From: Rothia mucilaginosa
Lineage (GTDB): Bacteria; Actinomycetota; Actinomycetes; Actinomycetales; Micrococcaceae
Reading direction: 5' to 3'
Assembly (NCBI RefSeq): GCF_001548235.1
Contig: NZ_AP014938.1
Location: 1,674,001 to 1,738,000, forward strand
Length of the DNA: 64,000 bases
The translations under genes were made by a program, and so were the position numbers. The notes below the pieces were generated by a model. It saw only the letters and a list, made by a program, of their open reading frames with translations, did not search any database and was not told the origin of the DNA. Positions 51,614 through 62,342 of this stretch are shown piece by piece. Numbering within the stretch: the first letter of the stretch is position 1; each line of letters starts with the position of its first letter.

Positions 51614-52912
51614 ATGCTCCCTCAATCTTCTTCCCGCCAGAATGCCCGCACCGAGCCGGTGCCGGAGCGCCTGCTACTGCTCGGTGAGTACCGCGCCCCC
51701 GAAGGGGACGAACTGACCGAACAGGACCTCGCCGCGCTCGCTACTGAGCGTCCGCTAGTGCGTGCCAGCGGCCGGGGCGATTTTCCCGGCGACGATTTGG
51801 GCGAGGCGATGTCCCGCGTGGAAGGTGAACTGGGCGCCCCGCACCTGCCGTTCCTACCGCATCTGCCGGCGCTGGGCTGGAGGAGTACCCCGCTGGCACG
51901 CACCCTGGCAGTGTGCGAGGGGCTTGCATTTGACGGTGCCTCGTTTGGCTGGCGCATGGTGCATAGCGGCGGCAGGGGAGCGCGCGAGTCTGCCCTGGCG
52001 CAGGACCGTCTGCTTTCGGACATCAACCTTCTAGCTGATCGCGTGGGCGCGCAGAAGAAACGTTTCGGCTCAGGACAGGCCCCGGTGTATAAGATTCAGC
52101 TGGTCGGACCGCTGACTCTTGCCGCGGGCATCTACCTACCCGGTGGCGAGCGCGTTATCAGTGATGCAGGGGCGAGCCGTGACCTGCTGGAATCGTTCCT
52201 GGAAGGCCTGGAGCGTTGGGTGGAGTCTCTACGTGAGGCTCTGCAGGCTCCCCGGGCGCTGATTGCCGTGCAACTGGACGAATCGGAGTTTCAGCGTCTG
52301 CTGGAGGGCTCCATTCCTACCGTAAGTGGTTTCCGTTCCCTGTCGGCGTTGCAACCTCACTACTATCAGCAGGTGTACCGTCGAGTGGCGGAGCGTTTTG
52401 CTGAACTCAATCTGCAGCTCATCCTGGATGTTGACGGCACCGCGCTCAAACCGGTGCAGGAGCTGAAGCTTCTGACCCAGCCCCGTCCCGCCCTTGACGC
52501 TGTGGCGCTGTTGAAAGCTATGCAGGTTGAGGGCGCCGCTCCCTGTGCTTTGCTGCTGCATCCTGACCGTGCTCGCCTCAAGGGGCCGGGCATGCTGCAG
52601 GTTCCGCCGCTGAGCGACCCTCGTTCCTGGGAACCTGTAGCGCAGCTTCTGGAGGCGAATGCTCAGCTGTGGCTGCCGGTGGTGACTTCTGCGTGGGTTC
52701 CCGATCAGGCGCGCCGCCTGTACAGCCTGTGGCGTGAGGTTGGTCTTAAACCGACGAAGTTGAGTGCGGTGGGTTTGATGGCCGATGAGCGCCCGCAAAC
52801 GGGTTCGGCACCTTCTGCATCCACCCCGGGTACGGTGAGTGTGCTAGATGCCACGGCTTCGCTGGCGCGGGTGACAGAGTGTGCCCGTGCATTGGCTGAG
52901 TGCGCGGTATGA
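51614..52912 (+). CDS. MetE-like (UROD/MetE fold) protein, probably not a methionine synthase
   Basis: 432 residues. It resembles the C-terminal half of cobalamin-independent methionine synthase: YKIQLVGPLTLAAGIYLPGG, LIAVQLDESEF, LQLILDVDGTALKP and PVVTSAWVPD. The zinc-binding His-x-Cys...Cys ligands of MetE are not found; the only late cysteines are in CARALAECAV at the very end. It matches the gene context of Rv3015c near iscS-mnmA. The ATG has no strong ribosome site. A 15-bp direct repeat (GTGCTGAGCTTCCA, about 51523-51551) lies upstream. Function unknown. Confidence 0.75.
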   Translation: MLPQSSSRQNARTEPVPERLLLLGEYRAPEGDELTEQDLAALATERPLVRASGRGDFPGDDLGEAMSRVEGELGAPHLPFLPHLPALGWRSTPLARTLAVCEGLAFDGASFGWRMVHSGGRGARESALAQDRLLSDINLLADRVGAQKKRFGSGQAPVYKIQLVGPLTLAAGIYLPGGERVISDAGASRDLLESFLEGLERWVESLREALQAPRALIAVQLDESEFQRLLEGSIPTVSGFRSLSALQPHYYQQVYRRVAERFAELNLQLILDVDGTALKPVQELKLLTQPRPALDAVALLKAMQVEGAAPCALLLHPDRARLKGPGMLQVPPLSDPRSWEPVAQLLEANAQLWLPVVTSAWVPDQARRLYSLWREVGLKPTKLSAVGLMADERPQTGSAPSASTPGTVSVLDATASLARVTECARALAECAV

Positions 52913-52967
52913 TTAGAGAATCAGCATTTTTAAATATGTATTTACGACAATTCTTTAGGGAGGTACT

Positions 52968-53669
52968 GTGAGCGCAAGCGACGCACACACCATTTTGGTG
53001 GTTGATGACGATGATGCTCTGGCGGAAATGATTGGCCTCGTACTCGCGCAAGAGGGCTTTAACGCTGTTTTCTGCGAAAATGGTAGCCGCGCTTTTGAAA
53101 CTTTTATGCGCTCCACTCCCGATTTGGTGCTTTTGGATTTGATGCTTCCTGGCATGAACGGTATCGAGGTGTGCCAGCAAATTCGCCGCTCTTCCAATGT
53201 GCCGATTATTATGTTGACCGCTAAAAGCGACACTGAAGATGTTGTTAAGGGTCTTGAGGCTGGCGCTGATGATTACATTGCTAAGCCTTTTAAGCACGCT
53301 GAATTGTTGGCGCGTATCCGTACCCGTTTGCGTCCGCGTGAGAGCCGTCAGCTGGTGGTGTCCATTGGCGATATTGTCATGGATATGGATGGTCGTACCG
53401 TCAAGTACCACAGCACTGAGGTTCCGATGACTCCTCTGGAGTTTGACCTGCTGGCTGCGCTGGTGCGTCACCCGGGTCAGGCATTGAGCCGTCAGGAACT
53501 GCTGGACATGGTCTGGGGTTACACTGATGTGAGTGATTCGCTGGTAAACGTGCATGTCCAGCGTTTGCGCGCTAAGTTTGATGAGCTGGGTGCGGATCGT
53601 TTCATTCAGACGGTCCGTGGTGTTGGCTACAAGATTCCGGCTGAGCTGGTGGGATCTTCCGGTAGCTAA
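52968..53669 (+). CDS. mtrA: Response regulator MtrA
   Basis: 233 residues. Receiver domain with acidic pocket (LVVDDDDALAEM), phospho-acceptor D57 in LVLLDLMLPGMNG and K107-like switch in DYIAKPFKHAEL; winged-helix DNA-binding domain (OmpR type) from about 135, with RHPGQALSRQELLDMVWGY. Controls peptidoglycan remodelling and replication/division genes in actinobacteria. The GTG start has AGGGAGGTACT. mtrB starts 34 bp downstream. Confidence 0.95.
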   Translation: MSASDAHTILVVDDDDALAEMIGLVLAQEGFNAVFCENGSRAFETFMRSTPDLVLLDLMLPGMNGIEVCQQIRRSSNVPIIMLTAKSDTEDVVKGLEAGADDYIAKPFKHAELLARIRTRLRPRESRQLVVSIGDIVMDMDGRTVKYHSTEVPMTPLEFDLLAALVRHPGQALSRQELLDMVWGYTDVSDSLVNVHVQRLRAKFDELGADRFIQTVRGVGYKIPAELVGSSGS

Positions 53670-53703
53670 TCGGAACCTATTCATAGGCGAAGGGATAACC
53701 TGA

Positions 53704-55455
53704 TTGTCTGTTGCGAAGTCGAGCCACGAGCACGGCGCTTTGACGGCGGAGGCGGTAGCCTCCGCCTCTTCGCGTACCCGCACTTCCAAGCCGCGTAAGG
53801 CGCAGAAGCCGCGTAGGAGCCTGATGCAGCGCGCTCAGCGTCTGTGGAAGGAATCTCTGCAGTTCCGTGCTTTGGCTACTGCGGGCATCATGATGTTCCT
53901 GAGCTTCTTGATGGTGGGTTGGTCCTTGTCGAGCCAGATTGCGTCGAGTCTTTTTGAGAATCAGAAGTCTCAGGCGCTGGCGGAATCGGAGAGTGGTTTC
54001 CGTAACGTTCAGAGTGTGCTGGACTCCTCTGAGGCTCGTAGTGACAGCGAGATTCGCCGTAATGTGAGCCGTACCCTGACCGTCTTGGATGCGGGTAGTT
54101 CGGGTAAGCGCAATTGGATTCTTGTGCCTTTGGAAGGTCAAGGTAAGCAGGGCTTTATTCCCGAGCAGAGTAGTAATAATTCTTTGAATTCTTCGAGTAT
54201 TCCGAATGATTTCAAAACAACTGTTCGCGATAAAGACGGTATTTTCTGGCAGACGTCTACGGTGACGACTATCGAAAATAATCGTGAGCGTACCTATCCG
54301 GTGCTTATTGTTGGTACACATATTTCTATTGCACAGAACCCTAATTACGGTTTGTTCCTTGTGTACGATATGACGGATTCTTCCGCCACGATTGCGCATA
54401 TTAACTTTGTTCTTTTTGGTGGTTTCTGTGCGCTGCTTACTGTGGTGCTTTCTGTGGTGTGGATTGTGACTCGTTTTGTGGTCCGCCCGATTACGCAGAC
54501 CGCTATTACGGCGGAGAAGCTGGCTGCCGGTGACCTGGATCAGCGTGTGTCGGTGAATGGTGAGCATCAGGCGGCGCGTCTGGGTTATTCGTTCAACCTG
54601 ATGGCTGATTCGTTGCAGGAGAAGATTGTTCAGCTGGAGCGCCTGTCGACTTTGCAGCAGCGCTTTGTGTCTGACGTGTCGCATGAGTTGCGTACTCCGC
54701 TGGCGACGGTGCGTTTGGGTACTGAGCTTCTGTACGATTCGCGTGGGGATATGGACCGGCCGCTGGGTCGCACTGTGGAGCTTCTGCACGATCAGGTGGA
54801 TCGTTTCCAGTCGATGCTTGCTGACCTGCTGGAAATTTCTCGTTTCGATGCCGGTAGCGCAATGCTGACCATCGATACTGAAGACTTCATGCGTGTGCTG
54901 TCGAATATTCTGCAGGAGGCTCTGCCGCACCTGGAGCGTACGAACACGAAGCTGAACGTGCATACGAGCCATGAGAGCATCATGGTGGATATGGACCGTG
55001 TGCGTATTGAGCGTGTGCTGCGTAACCTGCTGTACAACGCGATTGAGCACGGCGAGTCCCGACCGATTGACGTGTACGTGGGTGCGAACGCCACGAACCT
55101 GGGCGTTGCGGTGCGTGACCACGGTATCGGTCTGTCTGAGGATGAGGCCGTTCAGGTGTTCAACCGTTTCTGGCGTGCTGATACTTCGCGTAAGCGCACC
55201 CTGGGCGGTACTGGTCTGGGTCTGTCGATTGCTGCTGAGGATGTGCGTCTGCACGGCGGCACGATTGAGGCGTGGGGCGAGAAGGGCCGCGGTGCCTGCT
55301 TCACGATGAACCTGCCGCTGGTACACGGTGCGCCTTTGGGCAAGTCGCCGGTTCTTGTGACGGGTGAGCCTGAGGTAACTTCGCATCATTCGGCAACCGC
55401 GAAGGATACATTGCCCAATATCGCTCCCCGCACGAACATTGGGGATAACCTCTAA
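53704..55455 (+). CDS. mtrB: Sensor histidine kinase MtrB
   Basis: 583 residues. Basic N-terminus, span at about 57-80 (TAGIMMFLSFLMVGWSL), extracytoplasmic sensor to about 225, second span (INFVLFGGFCALLTVVLSVV), HAMP (VVRPITQTAITAEKLAAGDL) and H-box with His327 in DVSHELRTPLATVRLGTELL. N, G1 and G2 boxes: RNLLYNAIEHG, VRDHGIGLS, GGTGLGLSIA. Start is a TTG with only a distant GAAGGG; the N-terminus is therefore the least certain part. Partner of mtrA. Confidence 0.95.
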   Translation: MSVAKSSHEHGALTAEAVASASSRTRTSKPRKAQKPRRSLMQRAQRLWKESLQFRALATAGIMMFLSFLMVGWSLSSQIASSLFENQKSQALAESESGFRNVQSVLDSSEARSDSEIRRNVSRTLTVLDAGSSGKRNWILVPLEGQGKQGFIPEQSSNNSLNSSSIPNDFKTTVRDKDGIFWQTSTVTTIENNRERTYPVLIVGTHISIAQNPNYGLFLVYDMTDSSATIAHINFVLFGGFCALLTVVLSVVWIVTRFVVRPITQTAITAEKLAAGDLDQRVSVNGEHQAARLGYSFNLMADSLQEKIVQLERLSTLQQRFVSDVSHELRTPLATVRLGTELLYDSRGDMDRPLGRTVELLHDQVDRFQSMLADLLEISRFDAGSAMLTIDTEDFMRVLSNILQEALPHLERTNTKLNVHTSHESIMVDMDRVRIERVLRNLLYNAIEHGESRPIDVYVGANATNLGVAVRDHGIGLSEDEAVQVFNRFWRADTSRKRTLGGTGLGLSIAAEDVRLHGGTIEAWGEKGRGACFTMNLPLVHGAPLGKSPVLVTGEPEVTSHHSATAKDTLPNIAPRTNIGDNL

Positions 55456-55702
55456 CGGTCGGTAGGAGAGAGGCTCCGATTTCTGCCGTAGAGCGGGGGA
55501 TTGGGGTCGGTGCGATTGTATTTGCGCTTATCCTTACGCATATCCTTGCGTATTTGCACTGTTAACCCAGTACAATCAATGCAAGTGTATTTTCACAGCG
55601 TTGTTATTTCGCTGTGGTTATCTTTTCACCGCGCTGCGACGGCCTGTAGCCTTAGCTGGTGATTGTTTGTCTTTGTTCGTAGAGGAAGGTTAAGAGACCT
55701 CC

Positions 55703-57409
55703 ATGTCTCATAGGGCTATTGTTTCTCGACGCGCCGCGCTGTCTTGGGGTGCGGTGTCTTTGGCGACGCTCGTGAGCTCTTGCGCGGGTCTTCCCACGAA
55801 CGACCGAGTGACTCAGCACAGTAGCGGTCTGGATGTGAAGAGCGTTAATACTTCTCCGGCGCGTGCGCCGGGTCCGCTGGCCGGTGCTACCCCCGAGGCA
55901 ATTATTGAGGGTTTTGTGCGTGCCGGTGTGGATAGCATCGAGAACTATGCGGTGGCGCGCCAGTATTTGAGCTCTTCCTTTGCGGGCCGTTGGAATCCTA
56001 TGGGTACGACTCGTGTGTACCGTAATACGGTGCAGGCGCGTAGTGACGATAGCGGCCATGCTGAGGGCATGTATCATGTGCGTTTCCAGCAGACGGCGAC
56101 TGTGAATAGTCAGGGTATTACGAGCACCTTCCCGGAGGCTCAGACTGAGACTCATGATTTCACGATGGTCATGGAGGATAACCAGTGGCGCATTAACTCG
56201 TGCCCGGATGGGTTGTGGCTGGACGGCACTGAGTTTGAGCGTGTGTTTAGCCCGTGCCGCCTGTATTTCTATGATCGTGCGTTCCGTTATGCTGTGCCTG
56301 ATATTCGTTGGTTCCCGCATACAGACCGCTATTTTGAGATGTTGGTGCGTACCCTCATGATTGGTCCGGCGTCCTACCTGAAGGACGTCGCGTTCTCGGC
56401 GTTGAACGAGTCGATGAGCCTTGAGACCGCGAGCATGAGCGATAACCAGGATGTGCTGGTTCGCCTGTCGGGTGAGCGCCTGGACGATAACCGTTTGGCG
56501 CGTGTGCGTGAGCAGATTATGCACGGTCTGGAGAACTTCTCCGGCCTGGGCAAGACCGAGGTGTTCTACAACGGCACTTTGATTCCTGAGAATGCACCGA
56601 GCGGTTTTTCTGCGGTGAAGCTGAACCCGGGTGTTCCCGCCCGCACGGTTGCTATTAATTCGAACGGCCAGATGGTGGCGCGCGATGACTATATGAGCAA
56701 TGCGGGTGAGCAGTTGCTTCTGCGTGGCGTGAGCCAGTTGAGCTCCCCGGCGATGGGCTATTCGGCTGATGTCTACGCCTGCTTGGCGAATGATGCTGCG
56801 AGCCTGTACACGGTGTATCAGGGTACTGCCCGCCGCGTGTGGCAGAGTACCGCGCTGACTGCCCCCAGCTTTGATGCGTACGGCTGGGTGTGGGCTGCTG
56901 ATGGTGGGGGCATTGTTCGTGCCTTCAAGCCGGATTCCGAGGACGCGAATGAGCGTGAGCGCGGCGTGGATATTGGCCTGTCCTGGCAACGTAATTTGAG
57001 CTTTACGAGCGTGAACGTTTCTCACGATGGTGCCCGCATAGCGATTGTGGCCTCTACTGAGGGTGCGTCGGCTGTGATTATTTCCGGTATTGTGCGTGAT
57101 GATGCCGGCAAGCCTCTGCGTCTGACGGAGATGGTGCGCCTGAGCTCTTCCGTGACTCCGCGTAATGCCCGTTGGGCTGGCGACCAGAGCGTCGTGGTGG
57201 TGAACGTGAAGAATGGTGAGTCTGAGGTGATTTCCCTCAGCGGTGAAGAGACGAAGCTGGACCGTCTGGATGGTGTGATGACCATTTCGACGGCGGATAA
57301 TACGTCGAATATTATTGCTCACCGTTCTGACGGTTCGTGCTACCTGATGGAGGAGCGCGGCTGGATCCGTCTGGATACGACTCTGCACGAAATTAGTTAC
57401 GCCGGTTAG
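55703..57409 (+). CDS. lpqB: Lipoprotein LpqB
   Basis: 568 residues. Lipobox LVSSC (Cys about 32) after a signal peptide with RRAALSWGAVSLATL; then a GerMN-like domain (about 200-340) and a beta-propeller-like C-terminal half (TSVNVSHDGARIAIVAS). LpqB binds the sensor part of MtrB outside the membrane and tunes its activity. GAGGAAGG lies a little upstream of the ATG. Complete and of normal length. comF follows after 41 bp. Confidence 0.94.
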   Translation: MSHRAIVSRRAALSWGAVSLATLVSSCAGLPTNDRVTQHSSGLDVKSVNTSPARAPGPLAGATPEAIIEGFVRAGVDSIENYAVARQYLSSSFAGRWNPMGTTRVYRNTVQARSDDSGHAEGMYHVRFQQTATVNSQGITSTFPEAQTETHDFTMVMEDNQWRINSCPDGLWLDGTEFERVFSPCRLYFYDRAFRYAVPDIRWFPHTDRYFEMLVRTLMIGPASYLKDVAFSALNESMSLETASMSDNQDVLVRLSGERLDDNRLARVREQIMHGLENFSGLGKTEVFYNGTLIPENAPSGFSAVKLNPGVPARTVAINSNGQMVARDDYMSNAGEQLLLRGVSQLSSPAMGYSADVYACLANDAASLYTVYQGTARRVWQSTALTAPSFDAYGWVWAADGGGIVRAFKPDSEDANERERGVDIGLSWQRNLSFTSVNVSHDGARIAIVASTEGASAVIISGIVRDDAGKPLRLTEMVRLSSSVTPRNARWAGDQSVVVVNVKNGESEVISLSGEETKLDRLDGVMTISTADNTSNIIAHRSDGSCYLMEERGWIRLDTTLHEISYAG

Positions 57410-57450
57410 CCTGGGGGCACCGGGTATAGCGCGCGGAAAGGTTGCTTTCG

Positions 57451-58386
57451 GTGAGTTCAGGACAGCGTGGTTTGAACAAGCCCGTGAACGGGTCCCTCAC
57501 CCGGCTTGCTGGCGCTCTCAGGAGCGCTGGCGGGTCTTTGGGCGAGGTTCTGATGCCGCGTACCTGCCCGTGCTGTGCGGTGCCGGTTGCCTATGGTTCC
57601 GGTACGCCGCTGTGTGAGGCGTGCCTGCCGCAGCTGCAATCGGCGTTGGCGCGTGTGGAGCGAGTACACGTTCTGCAGCCCCTATCTTCTGGCGACAGCG
57701 TTGCTGGTCATGTTCCTGAGGTGCGTGCGGCATCCCGTTATGAGGGGATTATGCCGCGTGCCCTGTTGGCGTTGAAGAACGCGGGACGCACTGACTTGCT
57801 GCCCCTACTGGGTGAGGGGTTGGCGCGTAGCGTGTATGAGCTTCTTCGGGCGCATCGGGCTGAGCTTCAGGCAGGGACTGTTCAGGCAAGGACTATTCAG
57901 ACAGGGACTGGATTTTCTGATTCGGTTGAGGTTCTGCTGGTTCCGGCGCCGTCCTCGGCGCAGAGTGTGCGCCGCCGCGGCTATGCGCCGGCGAATCTTC
58001 TGGTGCAGGAGGCGGCGCGTCAGCTCAATCAGCGGCTACCCGCATCGGTGCGGGTGCGTGCCGTGGATGTCATTGGTTATGCGCCTCGCACGCAACGGGG
58101 GAGCGGCGCCTCCTCATCTTCTCGTATGGTGTCTTCTCTCCTCGGTGCTGCTGAGGCAAAGAACGAGCAGAAGAGCCTGGGAGCTGTGGGCCGCGCCGAG
58201 CGGATGCACGGTGCCTTGCGCGTCATGGAACCTGCCCTGTGCGCGGGTCGGGTGAGCATTATTTGCGATGATGTGGTGACCACCGGCGCGACCGCCTCTG
58301 AGATGGTGCGCGTGCTGCAGGAGTCAGGTTCGCGGGTGCTGGGCGTGTGCGCCGTGGCGGCGGTACCGAAAAAAGCTCAGACATAG
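57451..58386 (+). CDS. ComF-family phosphoribosyltransferase
   Basis: 311 residues. A four-Cys knuckle (TCPCCAVPV...LCEACLP, about 35-60) and the PRPP loop in VSIICDDVVTTGATASEM near the C-terminus define ComF/GntX-type proteins. A Gly/Thr repeat (AGTVQARTIQTGTGF) and a Ser/Arg loop are inserted. Competence is not shown for this lineage; the gene is a fixed neighbour of lpqB. The GTG at 57451 lies nine bases after GAAAGG and fits better than the TTG at 57442, which abuts that site. Confidence 0.85.
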   Translation: MSSGQRGLNKPVNGSLTRLAGALRSAGGSLGEVLMPRTCPCCAVPVAYGSGTPLCEACLPQLQSALARVERVHVLQPLSSGDSVAGHVPEVRAASRYEGIMPRALLALKNAGRTDLLPLLGEGLARSVYELLRAHRAELQAGTVQARTIQTGTGFSDSVEVLLVPAPSSAQSVRRRGYAPANLLVQEAARQLNQRLPASVRVRAVDVIGYAPRTQRGSGASSSSRMVSSLLGAAEAKNEQKSLGAVGRAERMHGALRVMEPALCAGRVSIICDDVVTTGATASEMVRVLQESGSRVLGVCAVAAVPKKAQT

Positions 58387-58601
58387 CGTTTCTTGTAGTT
58401 AGTTGCAAGAGATACACGATTTTTGGCGAATAAAGTTCGCAGACGAACGAATAGCTATTATTTGAGCTAAATATTTGTCATATCTAGTGATATAAACCAT
58501 GTTCCGTACTAGAATATATACAAGGGAACGGCATTGGAGTCGAACCCCCGTACCGGGTCCAGCCGGACGCGGTATAAGCCCCCAACCTGGAGGGAATGAT
58601 C

Positions 58602-59237
58602 GTGGAAGTCAACATCTACGGCCGCAATATCAAGGTCACCGAACGCCTGGAAGAGTACGTGAGCGACAAGGTTCAGAAGTTCGCTCAGCTCGGCGATAAC
58701 GTGAAGGACATTGACGTCAAGTTCAGCAAGGACGGTCATCTGGGTGGCGAGTCCATCCGCGTTGAGATTACCGTTGTTGGTACCGGCCCTGTCCTCCGTT
58801 CCGAAGCCCAGGGTCACGACAAGTTCGCGGTCTTCGATGAAACCTACGGCAAGCTCCTGGAGCGTCTGCGCCGTGCACGTGACCGCCGCAAGCTGTACAA
58901 GCGCGGTGGCAAGCACCCCGTCTCTGTTGCGGACGCTACCGGCTCGATTCCCGTGGTCACCGAAGCAATTACCGAGATTCTGTTGCCGGATGTTCCGGTG
59001 GAAGAAGCAGCATTCGATAACAGCGAGGTCACCCTCGCCGATGAAGCAGCATCTCCCATCGAGATTCGCCACAAGAGCTTCAAGGGCGAGCGTCTGACTC
59101 CCGCAGAAGCTGTTGACCGTATGGAACTGGTCGGCCACGACTTCTACCTGTACATTGACAGCGAGACCGGCGCACCGGCTGCGGCATACCGTCGTAAGGG
59201 CTGGAGCTACGGCATCATTACTCTGGACAACGAGTAA
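58602..59237 (+). CDS. hpf: Ribosome hibernation promoting factor, long form
   Basis: 211 residues. The N-terminal S30AE domain starts EVNIYGRNIKV and runs to about 100; a variable linker leads to the C-terminal dimerisation domain EIRHKSFKGERLTPAEAV with YLYIDSETGAPAAAYRR. This long form dimerises 70S ribosomes into 100S in stationary phase. The GTG at 58602, eight bases after GGAGG, matches the family N-terminus; an ATG two codons earlier (58596) is also in frame but too close to the ribosome site. Followed by a terminator and by secA. Confidence 0.93.
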   Translation: MEVNIYGRNIKVTERLEEYVSDKVQKFAQLGDNVKDIDVKFSKDGHLGGESIRVEITVVGTGPVLRSEAQGHDKFAVFDETYGKLLERLRRARDRRKLYKRGGKHPVSVADATGSIPVVTEAITEILLPDVPVEEAAFDNSEVTLADEAASPIEIRHKSFKGERLTPAEAVDRMELVGHDFYLYIDSETGAPAAAYRRKGWSYGIITLDNE

Positions 59238-59621
59238 AACTAACGTACCTGCTGATTGCTGAGGCGCATGACTCTCTCAGGCGGCATGCTCAGTGAGCAG
59301 GCTCAAGGCCCGGGTGCCTCCGACAGTACTCTGCGTACTGTTGAGGTACCCGGGTTTTCTGTGCCTTCTACCACGCCTTCTACGTGCCCGTTCCTGCAAC
59401 CTACATGCTCGTTCCTTCAGCCGGATGGCGCGGCTCGGCTTCAAGCGGAAGGTGAAAGATTCGAGCGTCACCAAATGTCACCTCGTGGGCGCACAGCGTA
59501 AAAAAGAGCTCGGACGGGCGAATTAGGCGGCTCTGCCATACAATATGTAGGAAGGCCTCACCGCGCGCACTTTCGCGCGCCCTTGGTGAGGGTACCGAAA
59601 CAAGCAAGGAGTAGAAGCTCA
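59238..59621. promoter_or_regulatory. Intergenic region between hpf and secA
   Basis: Holds the hpf terminator (59309-59354) and the secA leader with AAGGAG at about 59606-59611, ten bases before the GTG. The GCGCGCACTTTCGCGCGC palindrome near 59563-59580 could fold in the leader. No gene seen. Confidence 0.5.
59309..59354 (+). terminator. Terminator after hpf
   Basis: Arms 59309-59328 and 59336-59354 (CCCGGGTGCCTC with matching strand, inner ACAGTA/TACTGT; two small mismatches), then TTTTCT. Confidence 0.85.
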
Positions 59622-62237
59622 GTGGCATCTTTCTTGGAGAAAATCCTCCGAACCGGCGATAAGAGGGTTCTGCGACAGCTCGAAGCGTACACTAAGGCGG
59701 TGAACTCGCTCGAGGACAGCTTCGCATCTATGACCGATGAGGAACTGCGAGCAGAGACCGACAAGTTCCGCGAGCGCGTCAAGGACGGCGAATCCCTCGA
59801 TATTCTGCTGCCGGAGGCCTTCGCGGTAGTCCGCGAAGCGTCCAAGCGTACCCTGGGCAAGCGCCACTACGACGTGCAGGTGATGGGTGGCGCTGCGCTG
59901 CACCTGGGCAACATTGCCGAAATGAAGACCGGTGAGGGTAAGACCCTCGTCGCGACCCTGCCCGCATACCTGAACGCGCTGAGCGGCAAGGGCGTTCACA
60001 TTGTGACTGTGAACGACTACCTGGCTGAGTACCAGGCAAACCTCATGGGTCGCGTGTTCCGCTTCCTCGGTATGGAGTGCGGCGTGATTCTCTCCTCCAT
60101 GGAGCCGGACGAGCGTCGTAAGCAGTACGCCGCAGACATCACCTACGGTACGAACAACGAGTTCGGCTTCGACTACCTGCGTGACAACATGGCATGGACC
60201 GTGGAGGAGCAGGTTCAGCGCGGCCACAACTTCGCCATTATCGATGAGGTGGACTCCATCCTGATCGATGAGGCGCGTACCCCTCTAATCATTTCCGGAC
60301 CCGCCGCTGGCGAGGCAAACCGCTGGTACGCAGAGTTCGCGCGCATCGCCGCAACGATGCTCAAGCGCGATGAAGACTACGAGGTGGACGAGAAGAAGCG
60401 CACCGTCGGCATCCTCGAATCCGGCATTGACAAGGTGGAAGACCACCTGGGTGTGAAGAACCTCTACGAATCCAAGAACACCCCGCTCATTGGCTTCCTG
60501 AACAACTCCATTAAGGCAAAGGAGCTGTTCACTAACAACAAGGACTACGTGGTCATTGACGGCGAAGTCCTGATTGTTGACGAGCACACCGGTCGTATCC
60601 TGCCGGGCCGCCGCTACAACGACGGCATCCACCAGGCGATTGAGGCGAAGGAAGGCGTCGAAATCAAGCCTGAGAACCAGACCATGGCGACCGTGACCCT
60701 GCAGAACTACTTCCGCATGTACGACAAGCTGGCTGGCATGACCGGTACCGCGGAAACCGAAGCGGCAGAGTTCATGAACACCTACGAGCTCGGCGTGGTG
60801 CCCATCCCCACCAACAAGGGTGTGCAGCGCATCGACAACCCCGATAAGGTGTACCGCGACGAAATCGCCAAGTTCAAGGCGGTCGTCAAGGACATTAAGG
60901 AACGCCACGAAAAGGGCCAGCCGATTCTGGTCGGTACCGCAAGCGTGGAGAACTCCGAGTACCTTTCCCGCCAGCTGGCGAAGGCAGGCGTGCGCCACGA
61001 GGTGCTGAACGCAAAGAACAACGAGCGTGAGGCAGCTATTGTCGCCCAGGCGGGCCGTAAGGGCGCCGTCACCGTGGCAACCAACATGGCTGGTCGCGGT
61101 ACCGACATTATGCTCGGCGGTAACCCCGAATTTGAGGCCGTCGAGAAGATGCGCGAGCTCGGCCTGGACCCGAACACCAACTCCGAAGAGTACGAGGCAC
61201 GCTGGCCCGAGGTCCTGAAGGCCTGCGAAGACGCCGCTAAGGAAGAGCACGAGGAAGTCACCAAGCTCGGTGGCCTGTACGTGCTCGGCACTGAGCGTCA
61301 CGAGTCCCGCCGCATCGACAACCAGCTGCGCGGTCGTTCCGGCCGTCAGGGCGACCCGGGTGAGTCCCGCTTCTACCTGTCTCTGACCGACGAACTGATG
61401 CGCCTATTCAACACCGGCATGGCAACCCGCCTCATGGCGGCAGCCCCCGAGGACTCCGCACTGGACTCCAAGATCGTTAGCCGCGCTATTGCTACCGCAC
61501 AGGCAAACGTTGAGGGTCGTAACGCTGAGCAGCGTAAGAACGTGCTCAAGTATGACGATGTGCTCAACCGCCAGCGCGAAGCGATCTACAAGGACCGCGG
61601 CCGCATCCTGCACGGTGACGACCTGAAGGAACAGATTTCCGGCTTCGTGGACGAGGTGCTGACCACCATCATTGACGCCCGCGTCTCCGAGGGCCACGCC
61701 GAGGACTGGGACTTCGACGAGCTCTGGGACGCACTCAAGCAGGTGTACCCCATCTCCATCACCGTGGACGACCTGGCAGAAGACGCCGGCGACCGCACCA
61801 AGATTACTCGCGACCAGATCGTGAAGGAAGTTTTGGCGGACGCACACCTCATCTACGATGAGCGTGAAAAGAGCGTCGGCGAAGAGAGCATGCGCGAAAT
61901 TGAACGCCGCGTCATGCTGTCCGTCATTGGCGAGCGCTGGCCCGAGCACCTGTACGAGATGGAATACCTCAAGGAAGGTATCGGTCTGCGTGCGATGGCT
62001 CAGCGTGACCCGCTGGTTGAGTACCAGCGTGAAGGCTACGACATGTACCAGGCGATGCTCGGCGCGATTCGTGAAGAGACCGTGACCTACCTGTTCAACC
62101 TGGACCTGTCCAAGCAGCGCACTCAGGCTTCTGCCGTGCGCCTGGCTGAGCCTTCGCGCCCGAAGTTCCTGCAGTACTCCGCCCCGGATGAGGACGGCCA
62201 CGAGCAGGTTCATGTGGAGCGTTCGAAGGAAAAGTAG
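59622..62237 (+). CDS. secA: Preprotein translocase ATPase SecA
   Basis: 871 residues. Walker [36 protein letters not shown]; Walker B region [57 protein letters not shown]. Drives Sec export of unfolded proteins through SecYEG. It is SecA1-like in size but ends in SKEK without the Cys-rich zinc tail. The GTG at 59622 has AAGGAG ten bases upstream; the frame extends 13 codons upstream without function. Confidence 0.97.
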   Translation: MASFLEKILRTGDKRVLRQLEAYTKAVNSLEDSFASMTDEELRAETDKFRERVKDGESLDILLPEAFAVVREASKRTLGKRHYDVQVMGGAALHLGNIAEMKTGEGKTLVATLPAYLNALSGKGVHIVTVNDYLAEYQANLMGRVFRFLGMECGVILSSMEPDERRKQYAADITYGTNNEFGFDYLRDNMAWTVEEQVQRGHNFAIIDEVDSILIDEARTPLIISGPAAGEANRWYAEFARIAATMLKRDEDYEVDEKKRTVGILESGIDKVEDHLGVKNLYESKNTPLIGFLNNSIKAKELFTNNKDYVVIDGEVLIVDEHTGRILPGRRYNDGIHQAIEAKEGVEIKPENQTMATVTLQNYFRMYDKLAGMTGTAETEAAEFMNTYELGVVPIPTNKGVQRIDNPDKVYRDEIAKFKAVVKDIKERHEKGQPILVGTASVENSEYLSRQLAKAGVRHEVLNAKNNEREAAIVAQAGRKGAVTVATNMAGRGTDIMLGGNPEFEAVEKMRELGLDPNTNSEEYEARWPEVLKACEDAAKEEHEEVTKLGGLYVLGTERHESRRIDNQLRGRSGRQGDPGESRFYLSLTDELMRLFNTGMATRLMAAAPEDSALDSKIVSRAIATAQANVEGRNAEQRKNVLKYDDVLNRQREAIYKDRGRILHGDDLKEQISGFVDEVLTTIIDARVSEGHAEDWDFDELWDALKQVYPISITVDDLAEDAGDRTKITRDQIVKEVLADAHLIYDEREKSVGEESMREIERRVMLSVIGERWPEHLYEMEYLKEGIGLRAMAQRDPLVEYQREGYDMYQAMLGAIREETVTYLFNLDLSKQRTQASAVRLAEPSRPKFLQYSAPDEDGHEQVHVERSKEK

Positions 62238-62270
62238 TCTCAGCCTAAAAACTGAAACGCTATAGACGCG

Positions 62271-62312
62271 CAGAGAGGGTACGAATCCAATACCGGATTC
62301 GCACCCTCTCTG
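62271..62312 (+). terminator. Terminator after secA
   Basis: Arms 62271-62288 and 62295-62312 (CAGAGAGGGT-CGAATCC, one mismatch), six-base loop; also faces the convergent Rv3235-like gene. Confidence 0.8.
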
Positions 62313-62342
62313 AGTGTCTGCGTCTGTTTTGTGCCGGAAACC

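Noticed and set aside
53677..57388. Long minus-strand frames opposite mtrB and lpqB
   Set aside because: Mirror the coding strand of well-identified genes; no ribosome sites.
58470..58515. hpf promoter (TTGTCA, TAGAAT)
   Set aside because: Boxes are present but the spacing does not fit; no confident pair.
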